From: Klebsiella michiganensis
GTDB lineage: Bacteria; Pseudomonadota; Gammaproteobacteria; Enterobacterales; Enterobacteriaceae
DNA: 64,000 nt
Direction of reading: 5' to 3'
Assembly (NCBI RefSeq): GCF_002925905.1
Contig: NZ_PRDB01000001.1
Location: 744,001 to 808,000 of the forward strand
Position 1 is the first letter of the stretch, and the number at the start of each line of letters is the position of its first letter. Shown piece after piece: positions 1 through 11,257 of this stretch. The notes under the pieces are model-generated. The model had not been told where the DNA came from. It searched no databases and worked only from the letters and a program-made list of their open reading frames with translations. The position numbers and the translations under genes are program-made.

Positions 1-1
1 T

Positions 2-1108
2 GGTGAAGGTAAAGCAGTCGAAATTGCGGAAGCCGTAAAAGCGACCGGTGCATCGGTCGTGCTCTTCGATCATGCCCTGAGTCCGGCACAGGAACGAAAC
101 CTGGAGCGCTTATGCGAATGTCGGGTTATCGATCGTACCGGCTTGATTTTAGATATTTTTGCCCAGCGAGCGCGTACCCACGAAGGGAAACTGCAGGTCG
201 AGCTGGCGCAGCTGCGCCACATGGCGACTCGCCTCGTTCGCGGCTGGACCCACCTTGAAAGACAGAAAGGCGGGATTGGTTTGCGCGGCCCGGGGGAAAC
301 CCAGCTCGAAACTGACCGCCGCTTGCTGCGTAACCGTATTATGCAGATCCTGGCGCGACTGGAAAAAGTTGAAAAACAGCGTGAGCAGGGACGGCGGTCA
401 CGCGCCAAAGCCGATATTCCAACCGTGTCGCTGGTCGGTTATACCAACGCCGGTAAATCCACGTTGTTCAATCAGATAACCGAAGCCGAGGTCTATGCTG
501 CGAACCAGCTGTTCGCCACTCTGGATCCGACGCTGCGCCGGATTGATGTCCCTGATGTCGGCGAAACCGTCCTGGCGGATACCGTAGGCTTTATTCGCCA
601 CCTGCCGCACGATCTGGTGGCCGCGTTTAAAGCGACGCTCCAGGAGACGCGCCAGGCGACGCTGTTGCTGCATATCATTGATGCGGCCGATGTGCGCGTG
701 CAGGAAAATATTGACGCAGTTAATACGGTGCTCGCGGAAATCGAAGCTGATGAGATCCCGGCGCTGCTGGTCATGAATAAAATCGACATGCTGGATGATT
801 TTGAGCCGCGTATCGATCGGGATGAAGAAAATAAACCGATTCGGGTCTGGCTTTCCGCCCAGACCGGGGTTGGCGTACCGCTGCTTTTTCAGGCTTTGAC
901 GGAACGGCTTTCTGGTGAAGTGGCCCAGCACACGCTGCGCCTGCCACCGCAGGAAGGTCGGTTGAGAAGCCGGTTCTATCAGCTTCAGGCGATAGAGAAA
1001 GAGTGGATGGAGGATGACGGTAGCGTTGGTCTGCAGGTGCGCATGCCGATCGTTGACTGGCGTCGCCTCTGTAAACAAGAGCCAGCGCTGGTTGAATACG
1101 TGATTTGA
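2..1108 (+). CDS. hflX: GTPase HflX, ribosome-splitting/rescue factor (5' end outside window)
   Basis: The reading frame is open from base 2, so the gene is cut by the window edge; 368 residues are visible against about 426 in E. coli. HflX is a translation-factor-class GTPase that binds the 50S subunit and splits stalled or heat-damaged ribosomes. The N-terminal HflX domain carries the [14 protein letters not shown] stretch. The G domain follows with P-loop GYTNAGKST, the switch region ending in DTVGF, and NKID for guanine recognition. The gene sits directly upstream of hflK, as in the E. coli hfq-hflX-hflK-hflC cluster. Identification is secure. Confidence 0.97.
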   Translation, partial: GEGKAVEIAEAVKATGASVVLFDHALSPAQERNLERLCECRVIDRTGLILDIFAQRARTHEGKLQVELAQLRHMATRLVRGWTHLERQKGGIGLRGPGETQLETDRRLLRNRIMQILARLEKVEKQREQGRRSRAKADIPTVSLVGYTNAGKSTLFNQITEAEVYAANQLFATLDPTLRRIDVPDVGETVLADTVGFIRHLPHDLVAAFKATLQETRQATLLLHIIDAADVRVQENIDAVNTVLAEIEADEIPALLVMNKIDMLDDFEPRIDRDEENKPIRVWLSAQTGVGVPLLFQALTERLSGEVAQHTLRLPPQEGRLRSRFYQLQAIEKEWMEDDGSVGLQVRMPIVDWRRLCKQEPALVEYVI

Positions 1109-1173
1109 CCTTGCAGCTTGCCTGAAGATATTGACCCCTGTGGGGATATCAAAAACAAATATGGAGCATATAC

Positions 1174-2430
1174 ATGGCGTGGAATCAGCCCGGTAATAAC
1201 GGACAGGACCGCGACCCGTGGGGAAGCAGCAATAACCAAGGCGGCAACTCTGGGGGAAATGGCAACAAAGGCGGTCGCGAGCAGGGACCTCCCGATCTGG
1301 ATGATATCTTCCGTAAGCTAAGTAAAAAACTTGGCGGCCTGGGTGGCGGAAAAGGTGGACTGGGCGGCGGTAGCGGCTCTCAGGGACCTCGCGGGCCAAT
1401 GGGCGGACGTATCGTCGGCATCGTTGCCGCCGCTGCGGTTATTATCTGGGCAGCCAGCGGTTTCTATACCATTAAAGAAGCTGAACGTGGCGTCGTCACT
1501 CGCTTTGGTAAATTTAGCCATCTGGTTGAGCCTGGCCTTAACTGGAAACCTACTTTCATTGATAACGTTCAGGCGGTTAACGTTGAGTCGGTCCGCGAAC
1601 TGGCGGCTTCCGGCGTCATGCTGACGTCTGACGAAAACGTCGTGCGCGTTGAGATGAACGTGCAGTACCGCGTGACCGATCCGGAACGCTATCTGTTTAG
1701 CGTCACCAGCGCGGACGACAGCCTGCGTCAGGCCACCGACAGCGCCCTGCGTGGCGTGATCGGTAAATACACCATGGACCGTATCCTGACCGAAGGACGT
1801 ACCGTCATTCGTAGCGATACCCAGCGCGAGCTGGAAGAGACCATTCGTCCGTACAACATGGGTATCACCCTGCTCGACGTCAACTTCCAGACGGCGCGTC
1901 CGCCGGAGGAAGTAAAAGCCGCGTTTGATGATGCGATTGCCGCGCGTGAAAACGAACAGCAGTACATTCGTGAAGCGGAAGCTTACACCAACGAAGTCCA
2001 GCCGCGGGCTAACGGTCAGGCGCAGCGTATCCTTGAAGAGGCTCGCGCCTATAAGACCCAGACCGTTCTTGAAGCGCAGGGTGAAGTGGCTCGTTTTGCA
2101 AAAATTCTGCCTGAGTATAAAGCGGCTCCGGAAATTACCCGCGAGCGTCTGTATATCGAAACCATGGAAAAAGTGCTGAGCCATACGCGCAAAGTGCTGG
2201 TTAACGATAAGGGGAGCAACCTGATGGTTCTGCCTCTGGATCAGATGCTGAAAGGCGCCGGCGCGCCGGCGGCAAAGAGCGATAGCAGTGGCGCAAGCGA
2301 TCTGCTGCGTCTGCCGCCTGCAGCCAGCTCAAACAGCGCCAGTAACGCTTCTACCTCTACGGGAGGCACCATTATGGACCAACGCCGCGCCAACGCGCAG
2401 CGTAACGACTACCAGCGTCAGGGGGAATAA
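1174..2430 (+). CDS. hflK: HflK, modulator subunit of the FtsH protease complex
   Basis: 418 residues, close to the 419 of E. coli HflK. A Gly/Asn-rich cytoplasmic N-terminus (residues 1-75) is followed by one membrane segment near residues 80-98 and a periplasmic SPFH/prohibitin domain. A charged helical region rich in Glu/Ala/Arg comes next, and the tail is Ser/Ala-rich. With HflC it forms the large inner-membrane cage around FtsH that controls access of membrane-protein substrates. The start follows a GGAG motif at about 1163. hflC begins 2 bases after the stop, so the two genes are translationally coupled. Confidence 0.97.
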   Translation: MAWNQPGNNGQDRDPWGSSNNQGGNSGGNGNKGGREQGPPDLDDIFRKLSKKLGGLGGGKGGLGGGSGSQGPRGPMGGRIVGIVAAAAVIIWAASGFYTIKEAERGVVTRFGKFSHLVEPGLNWKPTFIDNVQAVNVESVRELAASGVMLTSDENVVRVEMNVQYRVTDPERYLFSVTSADDSLRQATDSALRGVIGKYTMDRILTEGRTVIRSDTQRELEETIRPYNMGITLLDVNFQTARPPEEVKAAFDDAIAARENEQQYIREAEAYTNEVQPRANGQAQRILEEARAYKTQTVLEAQGEVARFAKILPEYKAAPEITRERLYIETMEKVLSHTRKVLVNDKGSNLMVLPLDQMLKGAGAPAAKSDSSGASDLLRLPPAASSNSASNASTSTGGTIMDQRRANAQRNDYQRQGE

Positions 2431-2432
2431 CG

Positions 2433-3437
2433 ATGCGTAAATCTGTTATCGCGATAATTGTCATCGTGCTGGTGGTGCTCTACATGTCCATCTTTGTGGT
2501 CAAAGAGGGCGAGCGCGGCATTACGCTGCGTTTTGGTAAAGTTCTGCGCGACGATGAAAACAAACCGCTGGTGTACGCGCCTGGCCTTCACTTCAAGATT
2601 CCTTTTATTGAATCCGTGAAGATGCTTGATGCGCGTATCCAGACGATGGACAACCAGGCCGACCGCTTTGTTACCAAAGAGAAGAAGGACCTGATTGTTG
2701 ACTCTTACATCAAGTGGCGCATCAGCGACTTTAGCCGTTACTACCTGGCAACCGGCGGCGGTGACGTTTCCCAGGCCGAGGTGCTGCTGAAGCGTAAATT
2801 CTCTGACCGTCTACGTTCTGAAATTGGCCGTCTGGATGTGAAAGACATCGTGACCGACTCCCGCGGCCGTCTGACCCTGGAAGTCCGCGATGCGCTGAAC
2901 TCAGGTTCTGCGGGCACAGAAGATGAAGTCAGTACGCCGGCTGCCGATGACGCGATTGCTAAAGCGGCGGAGCGTGTTGAAGCAGAAACGAACGGTAAGG
3001 TTCAGGTGATCAACCCGAACAGTATGGCGGCGCTGGGTATTGAAGTCGTCGACGTGCGTATTAAACAGATCAACCTGCCTGCCGAAGTGTCTGAAGCGAT
3101 CTACAACCGTATGCGCGCCGAGCGTGAAGCGGTAGCGCGTCGTCACCGTTCACAGGGTCAGGAAGAAGCTGAAAAACTGCGCGCGACCGCGGATTATGAA
3201 GTGACCAAAACGCTGGCGGAAGCCGAGCGTCAGGGGCGTATTCTGCGCGGTGAAGGCGATGCTGAATCGGCGAAACTGTTTGCTGATGCATTCAGCCAGG
3301 ATCCAGGCTTCTATGCCTTTATCCGTAGCCTGCGTGCGTATGAGAACAGCTTCCAGAGCAATCAGGATGTGATGGTTCTCAGCCCGGACAGCGATTTCTT
3401 CCGCTATATGAAATCACCCGCGTCAGCGACCCGCTGA
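2433..3437 (+). CDS. hflC: HflC, modulator subunit of the FtsH protease complex
   Basis: 334 residues, the family's normal length. An N-terminal membrane anchor (about residues 4-22, hydrophobic VIAIIVIVLVVLYMSIFVV) is followed by an SPFH/band-7 domain starting at KEGERGITLRFGKV and by a long charged helix (about residues 235-280). It partners HflK in a periplasm-facing ring around FtsH. The gene is the last of the hfl run: a rho-independent terminator lies 17 bases after its stop codon. Confidence 0.97.
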   Translation: MRKSVIAIIVIVLVVLYMSIFVVKEGERGITLRFGKVLRDDENKPLVYAPGLHFKIPFIESVKMLDARIQTMDNQADRFVTKEKKDLIVDSYIKWRISDFSRYYLATGGGDVSQAEVLLKRKFSDRLRSEIGRLDVKDIVTDSRGRLTLEVRDALNSGSAGTEDEVSTPAADDAIAKAAERVEAETNGKVQVINPNSMAALGIEVVDVRIKQINLPAEVSEAIYNRMRAEREAVARRHRSQGQEEAEKLRATADYEVTKTLAEAERQGRILRGEGDAESAKLFADAFSQDPGFYAFIRSLRAYENSFQSNQDVMVLSPDSDFFRYMKSPASATR

Positions 3438-3453
3438 TAAGCAATGAGTAAGC

Positions 3454-3483
3454 AAAAAGGCGCCCGTTGAGGCGCCTTTTTTT
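3454..3483 (+). terminator. Rho-independent terminator after hflC
   Basis: The perfect 6-bp stem GGCGCC (3459-3464 and 3471-3476) has a 6-base loop. It is preceded by five A and followed by seven T, so the outer A:T pairs can lengthen the stem. It ends the hflX-hflK-hflC transcript. Confidence 0.9.
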
Positions 3484-3635
3484 ACAATGTTCGCAGCGGA
3501 TTTGGGTTCGCCAATGGGTTATGTATTTTGTTTCATAAAGCCGGTTCATAACAATGATGAAATACCGGAGAATATGAATTGAGCAACGACTCACAGGGGT
3601 GAGCGACGGTGGCTGTACTTAAATAAAGGTGAATA

Positions 3636-3833
3636 ATGAACTCAACAATCTGGCTGGCACTGGCGCTGGTTTTAGTACTTGAAGGGCTTGGGCCGCTGCT
3701 TTATCCGCGCGCGTGGCGTCGAATGGTCGCCACGATGAGCCAATTACCGGATAATTTATTACGCCGGTTTGGCGGAGGTCTTGTGGTTGCCGGTATCGTC
3801 ATCTACTACATGTTGAGGAAAACGATTGGCTGA
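3636..3833 (+). CDS. yjeT: Small DUF2065 inner-membrane protein YjeT
   Basis: 65 residues, identical in length to E. coli YjeT and nearly identical in sequence from MNSTIWLALALVLVLEGLGP on. Two hydrophobic segments (about residues 4-22 and 45-60) are separated by a short basic stretch, consistent with a two-span membrane protein. It belongs to family DUF2065, whose function is unknown. It lies between the hfl operon and purA in the conserved order. An AAAGGTG motif precedes the ATG. The 150 bases between the hflC terminator and this gene hold no other gene and probably its promoter. Confidence 0.9.
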   Translation: MNSTIWLALALVLVLEGLGPLLYPRAWRRMVATMSQLPDNLLRRFGGGLVVAGIVIYYMLRKTIG

Positions 3834-3913
3834 GCGTAAAGTAGACTAATTTCCCGCCTTTTGAGTGCAAAAAGTGCTGTAACTCTGAAAAAGCGATGGT
3901 AGAATCCATTTTT

Positions 3914-3929
3914 AAGCAAACGGTGATTT
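3914..3929 (+). promoter_or_regulatory. Possible PurR operator overlapping the purA translation start region
   Basis: AAGCAAACGGTGATTT matches the PurR consensus ACGCAAACGTTTTCGT at 10 of 16 positions, including the core GCAAACG. purA is a known PurR target in E. coli. The site sits only 7 bases upstream of the ATG and overlaps the weak ribosome-binding region. The second half-site is poor, so this is a candidate only. Confidence 0.35.
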
Positions 3930-3932
3930 TGA

Positions 3933-5234
<1,302 letters not shown>

Positions 5235-5242
5235 CGATCTCC

Positions 5243-5272
5243 AGGGGCGCCGTTAAGGCGCCTCTTGTTTTT
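5243..5272 (+). terminator. Rho-independent terminator after purA
   Basis: A GGCGCC stem (5246-5251, 5257-5262) with GTTAA loop is extended by flanking AGG/CCT pairs. It is followed by the T-rich tract TCTTGTTTTT and starts 8 bases after the purA stop. Confidence 0.85.
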
Positions 5273-5383
5273 GCTGTTCGCCCGCCCCATTTAAATAAAT
5301 TAGCGGCCTGAGCGCTGGCTGGTTTATCATCAATAGTAATTGTCTACCGACGCACTCTGTTTTTCTTTTCCCTGAGGTTGATT

Positions 5384-5809
5384 GTGCAGTTAACGAGTTT
5401 CACTGATTACGGATTACGCGCGCTGATTTATATGGCGTCGCTACCGGATGGAAGAATGACCAGCATCTCCGAAGTGACGGAGGTTTACGGCGTTTCCCGT
5501 AATCATATGGTTAAAATAATCAATCAGCTAAGTCGCGTGGGGTACGTGACGGCGGTACGGGGAAAAAACGGGGGAATTCGTCTGGGGAAACCGGCAAATA
5601 TGATTCGCGTGGGTGATGTTGTTCGCGATCTGGAGCCGCTCTCGTTGGTCAACTGCAGCAGCGAATTTTGCCATATTACGCCCGCCTGTCGTCTGAAACA
5701 GGCGCTTGCTGAAGCCGCGCAAAGTTTTCTCAAGGAACTGGATAACTACACGCTGGCCGATTTGGTTGAAAAGAATCAACCGCTTTATAAATTATTGCTG
5801 GTGGAGTGA
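5384..5809 (+). CDS. nsrR: Nitric-oxide-sensing repressor NsrR (Rrf2 family)
   Basis: 141 residues with a GTG start; an in-frame TTG two codons upstream is less likely because the family begins [14 protein letters not shown]. An N-terminal winged helix (residues 1-60, recognition segment around [15 protein letters not shown]) is followed by the [Fe-S]-cluster loop with Cys91, Cys96 and Cys102. Nitrosylation of the cluster relieves repression of NO-detoxification genes. One expected target, ytfE, lies in this window with an NsrR-like box upstream. nsrR heads the nsrR-rnr-rlmB gene run. Confidence 0.96.
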   Translation: MQLTSFTDYGLRALIYMASLPDGRMTSISEVTEVYGVSRNHMVKIINQLSRVGYVTAVRGKNGGIRLGKPANMIRVGDVVRDLEPLSLVNCSSEFCHITPACRLKQALAEAAQSFLKELDNYTLADLVEKNQPLYKLLLVE

Positions 5810-5846
5810 CGTAAACTTCACTGGAGATGACAACGGAGGAACCGAC

Positions 5847-8297
5847 ATGTCACAAGATCCTTTCCTGGACCGCGAATCTGAAAAATACGCTAATCCAATC
5901 CCGAGCCGGGAATTTATCCTCGATCATTTAGCAAAACGCGAAAAACCGGCTAGCCGAGATGAGCTGGCAATAGAGCTGAATATTGAAGGCGAAGAACAAC
6001 AAGAAGCATTGCGCCGCAGACTGCGCGCAATGGAACGCGATGGTCAACTGGTCTTTACGCGTCGTCAGTGCTATGCGCTGCCGGAACGTCTTGACCTGCT
6101 GAAAGGGACCGTTATCGGTCATCGCGATGGTTATGGCTTCCTGCGCGTTGAAGGCCGTAAAGATGACCTGTATCTGTCGTCCGAGCAGATGAAAACCTGT
6201 ATTCACGGCGATCAGGTGCTGGCGCAGCCGCTGGGCGCCGACCGTAAAGGCCGTCGCGAAGCGCGTATTGTCCGCGTACTGGTGCCAAAAACGGGCCAGA
6301 TTGTGGGTCGCTACTTTACCGATGCGGGCGTTGGCTTCGTGGTGCCGGATGACAGCCGCCTGAGCTTCGATATCCTGATCCCCCCGGAACAGATCATGGG
6401 CGCGCGAATGGGGTTTGTGGTGGTGGTTGAGCTGACCCAGCGCCCAACCCGCCGCACCAAAGCGGTCGGCAAGATCGTTGAGGTCCTCGGCGACAATATG
6501 GGTACCGGCATGGCGGTCGATATGGCCCTGCGCACCCATGAAATTCCCTACGTCTGGCCGCCAGCGGTCGAAAAGCAGGTCGCCGGCCTGAAAGAACAGG
6601 TACCGGAAGAGGCGAAACAGGGGCGCGTTGATTTACGTAGCCTGCCGCTGGTCACCATTGATGGCGAAGACGCCCGTGACTTTGATGATGCCGTGTACTG
6701 CGAGAAGAAACGCGGCGGTGGCTGGCGTCTGTGGGTGGCGATCGCCGATGTGAGCTACTACGTGCGTCCGGGTACGCCGCTGGATGGCGAAGCGCGCAGC
6801 CGCGGCACGTCGGTCTACTTCCCGTCTCAGGTGGTTCCGATGCTGCCTGAAGTGCTCTCTAACGGCCTGTGTTCACTGAATCCTCAGGTCGACAGGCTCT
6901 GTATGGTTTGTGAAATGACGATTTCGGCCAAGGGGCGTCTGACCGGCTTCAAATTCTACGAAGCGGTGATGAGCTCCCATGCCCGTCTGACCTATACCAA
7001 AGTCTGGCATATGCTGCAGGGCGACCAGGATCTGCGTGAGCAGTACGCGCCGCTGGTTAAGCATATTGAAGAGCTGCATAACCTCTACAAAGTGCTGGAC
7101 GGCGCGCGTGAAGAGCGCGGCGGTATCTCATTTGAGAGTGAAGAAGCTAAATTCATCTTTAATGCTGAACGCCGCATTGAACGTATTGAGCAGACTCAGC
7201 GTAACGACGCGCACAAGCTGATTGAAGAGTGCATGATCCTGGCGAACATCTCCGCTGCGCGCTTCGTTGAGAAGGCCGAGGAACCGGCGCTGTTCCGTAT
7301 CCATGACAAACCGAGTACGGAAGCGATTACCGCATTCCGTTCGGTGCTCGCGGAGCTGGGGCTTGAACTGCCTGGCGGCAACAAGCCGGAGCCGCGCGAC
7401 TATGCGGAATTACTGACCTCTATCGCCGATCGTCCGGATGCAGAGATGCTGCAAACCATGCTGCTGCGGTCGATGAAACAGGCGATATACGACCCGGAAA
7501 ACCGCGGCCACTTTGGTCTGGCGCTGCAATCCTATGCCCACTTCACCTCGCCGATTCGCCGCTATCCTGACCTTTCGCTGCATCGCGCAATCAAGTATTT
7601 ACTGGCGAAAGAGCAGGGACATAAAGGCAATAGCACCGAGACCGGCGGCTGGCACTACAGCATGGACGAGATGCTGCAGCTGGGGGCGCACTGTTCAATG
7701 ACCGAGCGTCGTGCTGATGAAGCGACGCGCGATGTTTCGGACTGGCTGAAGTGTGATTTCATGCTGGATCAGGTGGGTAACGTCTTTAAGGGCGTGATTG
7801 CCAGCGTGACCGGCTTTGGTTTCTTCGTCCGTCTGGATGAGCTGTTTATTGATGGTCTGGTGCACGTCTCTTCCCTCGATAACGACTACTACCGCTTCGA
7901 TCAGGTCGGACAGCGTCTGATTGGTGAATCCGGCGGCCAGACCTATCGACTGGGCGATCGCGTGGAAGTGCGCGTTGAAGCGGTCAACATGGACGAGCGT
8001 AAAATTGACTTCTCGCTTATCTCCAGCGAGCGCGCGCCGCGCAACGTCGGTAAGACCGAGCGTGAAAAAGCGAAGAAGGGCGGCGCAGGTAAATCTTCCG
8101 GACGTCGCCGTCAGGCGGGCAAGCAGGTAAACTTCGAGCCGGATAGCGCATTCCGCAAACAGAAAGGTCAGTCTCAGCCGAAAGCCGCTCAGCCAAAAGG
8201 CGAGAAGAAAGCGAAGAAGCCGTCGGAGAAAACCCAGAAGATAGCCGCAGCGACCAAAGCCAAGCGCGCGGCGAAGAAAAAGAATATCGCTGAGTAG
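5847..8297 (+). CDS. rnr: Exoribonuclease R (RNase R)
   Basis: 816 residues from the ATG that follows a strong GGAGGA site; the frame is open further upstream into nsrR, but that part does not belong to the family. This 3'-5' exoribonuclease of the RNase II/RNB family degrades structured RNA and takes part in trans-translation quality control. The order is N-terminal helix-turn-helix (about 20-90), two cold-shock domains, and the RNB catalytic domain with the acidic cluster in [13 protein letters not shown]. An S1 domain (about 640-730) and a Lys/Arg-rich disordered tail with KKAKKPSEK-type repeats end the protein. Confidence 0.97.
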   Translation: MSQDPFLDRESEKYANPIPSREFILDHLAKREKPASRDELAIELNIEGEEQQEALRRRLRAMERDGQLVFTRRQCYALPERLDLLKGTVIGHRDGYGFLRVEGRKDDLYLSSEQMKTCIHGDQVLAQPLGADRKGRREARIVRVLVPKTGQIVGRYFTDAGVGFVVPDDSRLSFDILIPPEQIMGARMGFVVVVELTQRPTRRTKAVGKIVEVLGDNMGTGMAVDMALRTHEIPYVWPPAVEKQVAGLKEQVPEEAKQGRVDLRSLPLVTIDGEDARDFDDAVYCEKKRGGGWRLWVAIADVSYYVRPGTPLDGEARSRGTSVYFPSQVVPMLPEVLSNGLCSLNPQVDRLCMVCEMTISAKGRLTGFKFYEAVMSSHARLTYTKVWHMLQGDQDLREQYAPLVKHIEELHNLYKVLDGAREERGGISFESEEAKFIFNAERRIERIEQTQRNDAHKLIEECMILANISAARFVEKAEEPALFRIHDKPSTEAITAFRSVLAELGLELPGGNKPEPRDYAELLTSIADRPDAEMLQTMLLRSMKQAIYDPENRGHFGLALQSYAHFTSPIRRYPDLSLHRAIKYLLAKEQGHKGNSTETGGWHYSMDEMLQLGAHCSMTERRADEATRDVSDWLKCDFMLDQVGNVFKGVIASVTGFGFFVRLDELFIDGLVHVSSLDNDYYRFDQVGQRLIGESGGQTYRLGDRVEVRVEAVNMDERKIDFSLISSERAPRNVGKTEREKAKKGGAGKSSGRRRQAGKQVNFEPDSAFRKQKGQSQPKAAQPKGEKKAKKPSEKTQKIAAATKAKRAAKKKNIAE

Positions 8298-8305
8298 TGC
8301 GATTC

Positions 8306-8353
8306 CCTTTCCCCCCGCGCCTCCCGACATCGTGGCGGGGCGGGGGGAAGGGA
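8306..8353. repeat. G+C-rich inverted repeat between rnr and rlmB
   Basis: CCCTTTCCCCCC on the left is complementary, with one bulged base, to GGGGGGAAGGG on the right. A further pairing potential (CCCCGCGCC with GGCGGGG) lies inside. There is no T-tract, so it is not a normal terminator. It could act as an RNA-processing or stabilising hairpin inside the nsrR-rnr-rlmB transcript. Confidence 0.55.
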
Positions 8354-8383
8354 ACGGATAACAGAACCTAAACGAGTAGATAA

Positions 8384-9115
8384 ATGAGTGAAATGATTTA
8401 CGGCATCCACGCGGTGCAGGCACTGCTGGAGCGCGCTCCTGAACGTTTTCAGGAAGTCTTTATTCTGAAAGGCCGTGAGGATAAGCGCCTTATGCCGCTG
8501 ATCCATGCCCTGGAAGCGCAGGGCGTGGTGATTCAGGTCGCCAGCCGCCAGTTTCTGGATGAGAAAAGCGAAGGCGCCGTTCATCAGGGAATTATTGCCC
8601 GCGTGAAGCCCGGACGTCAGTATCAGGAGAACGATCTGCCGGATCTGATCGCCTCTCTCGATCAGCCGTTCTTTTTGATCCTTGACGGCGTGACCGATCC
8701 GCACAACCTCGGCGCCTGTTTACGTAGTGCTGACGCCGCTGGCGTGCATGCGGTGATTGTCCCCAAAGATCGTTCTGCGCAGCTGAATGCCACGGCGAAA
8801 AAAGTGGCCTGCGGCGCGGCGGAAAACGTCCCGCTGATCCGCGTCACCAACCTGGCGCGTACCATGCGTCTGCTGCAGGAAGAGAACGTCTGGATCGTCG
8901 GTACCGCCGGTGAGGCCGATCATACGCTGTTCCAGAGCAAAATGACCGGATCGCTGGCGCTGGTCATGGGGGCGGAAGGCGAAGGCATGCGCCGCCTGAC
9001 CCGGGAGCACTGCGACGAGTTGATCAGCATCCCGATGGCCGGTAGCGTGTCGTCGCTGAACGTATCGGTAGCCACCGGTATTTGCCTGTTTGAAGCGGTA
9101 CGCCAGCGCAGCTAA
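8384..9115 (+). CDS. rlmB: 23S rRNA (guanosine-2251-2'-O)-methyltransferase RlmB
   Basis: 243 residues, the family length. It methylates the 2'-hydroxyl of G2251 in the peptidyl-transferase P-loop of 23S rRNA using S-adenosylmethionine. An N-terminal L30e-like substrate-binding domain (about 1-75) is followed by a SPOUT-fold catalytic domain. SPOUT motifs are visible: [20 protein letters not shown] (motif 1), [13 protein letters not shown] (motif 2) and [18 protein letters not shown] (motif 3, forming the knot). The gene is the third of the nsrR-rnr-rlmB run. Confidence 0.97.
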   Translation: MSEMIYGIHAVQALLERAPERFQEVFILKGREDKRLMPLIHALEAQGVVIQVASRQFLDEKSEGAVHQGIIARVKPGRQYQENDLPDLIASLDQPFFLILDGVTDPHNLGACLRSADAAGVHAVIVPKDRSAQLNATAKKVACGAAENVPLIRVTNLARTMRLLQEENVWIVGTAGEADHTLFQSKMTGSLALVMGAEGEGMRRLTREHCDELISIPMAGSVSSLNVSVATGICLFEAVRQRS

Positions 9116-9160
9116 TCTCTTCTTTCCAAATAAGCCATTCTCTGGAATGGCTTATCTTCT

Positions 9161-9514
9161 TCAGTTCTGACCGCCTTCTCGCTCTATCCGACGGGCAATG
9201 TCGAGACCTCTTTCAACATAGTTCAGGACCTGGCTCAAGGGTAATTCCTCTCCCGGTTCATCTCCCGTTTGCTCGAGGAATTTAAGCTGCGCGCCTCGAT
9301 TCTTTAATACTTTGATGAGATTAAGAAAACTTCCAATAGGATTCTGCTCTTCCAGAATGTCATCGCAGATTTTGTTTTCATCAAATGAGGTGACGTAACC
9401 GGAAGCGTTCAGGTTCTGTTTGATAGCGCTCATCGCGAGATGAGGAAGATGGCGGTGGATAAGCGGAATATAGTTCGGCGCATTTTGCCGATCTTCAATA
9501 ATTAAATGAATCAT
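9161..9514 (-). CDS. Unrecognised 117-residue protein
   Basis: I do not recognise this protein. It begins MIHLIIEDRQNAPNYIPLIH after a good AAGGGA ribosome-binding site, has no signal peptide or membrane segment, and is acidic overall. The C-terminal half reads as alternating helices (FLNLIKVLKNRGAQL, LSQVLNYVERGLDIARRIERE). It has no metal or catalytic motif that I can name. It occupies the place of yjfI-yjfJ-yjfK-yjfL-yjfM-yjfC in E. coli, opposite to rlmB and divergent from aidB. Its A+T content appears higher than that of its neighbours. The good start site and clean frame support a real gene. Confidence 0.7.
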   Translation of the reverse strand: MIHLIIEDRQNAPNYIPLIHRHLPHLAMSAIKQNLNASGYVTSFDENKICDDILEEQNPIGSFLNLIKVLKNRGAQLKFLEQTGDEPGEELPLSQVLNYVERGLDIARRIEREGGQN

Positions 9515-9619
9515 GAAATTCCCTTTCTGATTGTGAGAGAACTTTATAACAGAGTTCTCTGACGGAAAGTGCGCCGTTGTCCATACTTATGGATAGAGCC
9601 ATTGAAGGAGGGAAACATA

Positions 9620-11257
9620 ATGCACTGGCAAACTCATACCGTATTTAATCAACCCTCGCCGCTATGTAACAGTAACTTATTCCTGTCCGATACCGCCCTG
9701 CGTGAAGCCGTCGTCCGCGAAGGCGCGGGCTGGGATAGCGATCTGCTGGCGAGCATTGGCCAACAGCTGGGGACGGCCGAATCGCTGGAGCTGGGGCGCC
9801 TGGCCAACAGCAATCCGCCGGAACTGCTGCGCTATGACGCAACGGGATCGCGTCTTGACGATGTTCGTTTCCATCCCGCCTGGCATTTACTGATGCAGGG
9901 GCTGTGCGCTAACCGGGTACATAATCTTGCCTGGCAGGAAGAGGCTCGTGAAGGCGCCTTCGTTGCCCGCGCTGCCCGCTTTATGCTGCATGCGCAGGTC
10001 GAGGCGGGCACCCTGTGTCCCACCACCATGACCTTTGCCGCGATTCCATTGCTGCAGCGCTCCTTACCCGAGACTTTTAGCGACTGGCTATCGCCGCTAT
10101 TAAGCGATCGCTACGATCCGCACCTTGTGCCGGGTAATCAGAAACGCGGGCTGCTTATCGGGATGGGGATGACGGAAAAGCAGGGCGGGTCCGATGTCCT
10201 GAGCAACACGACGCGAGCGGAGAAAAGCGCAGAAGGCTTTTATCATCTGATCGGACATAAATGGTTTTTCTCGGTACCGCAGAGCGATGCTCATCTGGTG
10301 CTGGCTCAGGCGCCGGCGGGCCTCTCCTGCTTTTTTGTTCCGCGCCTGTTGCCGGATGGCCAGCGTAACGGTGTACATCTGGAAAGGCTGAAAGATAAAT
10401 TAGGTAACCGCGCGAACGCCAGCAGCGAAGTCGAGTTTTTCAATGCCTGCGGCTGGCTGGTCGGAGAAGAGGGCGATGGCGTCCGGCAAATTCTCAAAAT
10501 GGGCGGCCTGACCCGTTTTGACTGCGCGCTGGGTAGCCATGCGCTGATGCGCCGGGCCTATTCGGTAGCGCTATACCATGCTCTGCAGCGTCAGGCATTT
10601 GGTAAAAATCTGGTCGATCAGCCGATAATGCGTCAGGTTCTGGGGCAGATGGCGCTGCGGCTGGAAGGGCAAACCGCCTTTCTGTTCCGCCTGGCGAGGG
10701 CCTGGGACAGGCGCGACGATGTGCAGGAAGCGCTATGGGCAAGGCTGTTCACGCCCGCCGCGAAATTTGCTGTCTGCAAATCCGGGATCGCGTTCGTCGC
10801 CGAGGCGATGGAGGTACTGGGCGGTTCAGGCTATTGTGAAGAGAGTGAATTACCGCGTTTGTACCGTGAAATGCCGGTAAACAGCATCTGGGAAGGTTCC
10901 GGTAATATTATGTGTCTGGACGTGATGCGGGTTCTGATGAAGCAGCCGGCGGCGCTCGAACTTCTGGCGGCGGAGTGCGCGGAAGTGAAAGGGCAAAATC
11001 GTCATTTCGATCGGACGTGGCGGCAGCTGCAGCAGTGGCTACGGCGGCCTCTGGAAGAGCAGGGGCGGGAGATTACCCGGCTGGTCTATATGCTGGGCGT
11101 TGGGGCGCAGCTATTACGCTTCGCGTCACCGCCGCTGGCAGAGGCCTGGTGCCGTATGATGCTCGACGCGCGCGGCGGCATGCGGCTGGATGAGCAGACG
11201 CTGGATGACTTACTGTTACGGGCAACGGGGCGTGGACGACAGGCGCCTCAGGCATAA
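9620..11257 (+). CDS. aidB: AidB, acyl-CoA-dehydrogenase-fold flavoprotein of the adaptive alkylation response
   Basis: 545 residues from MHWQTHTVFNQP (E. coli 541); the frame is open 17 codons further upstream, but AAGGAGGGAAA sits just before this ATG. AidB is an FAD-containing homotetramer that binds DNA and protects against alkylating agents; in E. coli it is Ada-controlled. Acyl-CoA dehydrogenase features include GMGMTEKQGGSDVLSNTT (flavin-binding loop), the HKWFFSVPQSDAHLVLAQ strand, EAMEVLGGSGY and the C-terminal DNA-binding extension. Its last 10 bases overlap the convergent yjfN. Confidence 0.96.
   Translation: MHWQTHTVFNQPSPLCNSNLFLSDTALREAVVREGAGWDSDLLASIGQQLGTAESLELGRLANSNPPELLRYDATGSRLDDVRFHPAWHLLMQGLCANRVHNLAWQEEAREGAFVARAARFMLHAQVEAGTLCPTTMTFAAIPLLQRSLPETFSDWLSPLLSDRYDPHLVPGNQKRGLLIGMGMTEKQGGSDVLSNTTRAEKSAEGFYHLIGHKWFFSVPQSDAHLVLAQAPAGLSCFFVPRLLPDGQRNGVHLERLKDKLGNRANASSEVEFFNACGWLVGEEGDGVRQILKMGGLTRFDCALGSHALMRRAYSVALYHALQRQAFGKNLVDQPIMRQVLGQMALRLEGQTAFLFRLARAWDRRDDVQEALWARLFTPAAKFAVCKSGIAFVAEAMEVLGGSGYCEESELPRLYREMPVNSIWEGSGNIMCLDVMRVLMKQPAALELLAAECAEVKGQNRHFDRTWRQLQQWLRRPLEEQGREITRLVYMLGVGAQLLRFASPPLAEAWCRMMLDARGGMRLDEQTLDDLLLRATGRGRQAPQA

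Noticed and set aside
398-1399. 333-codon open frame antisense to hflX
   Set aside because: It lies wholly opposite hflX and the start of hflK, has no ribosome-binding site, and reads as the complement of conserved coding sequence.
1318-2184. 288-codon open frame antisense to hflK
   Set aside because: Shadow of a conserved gene with strong codon bias; no family features.
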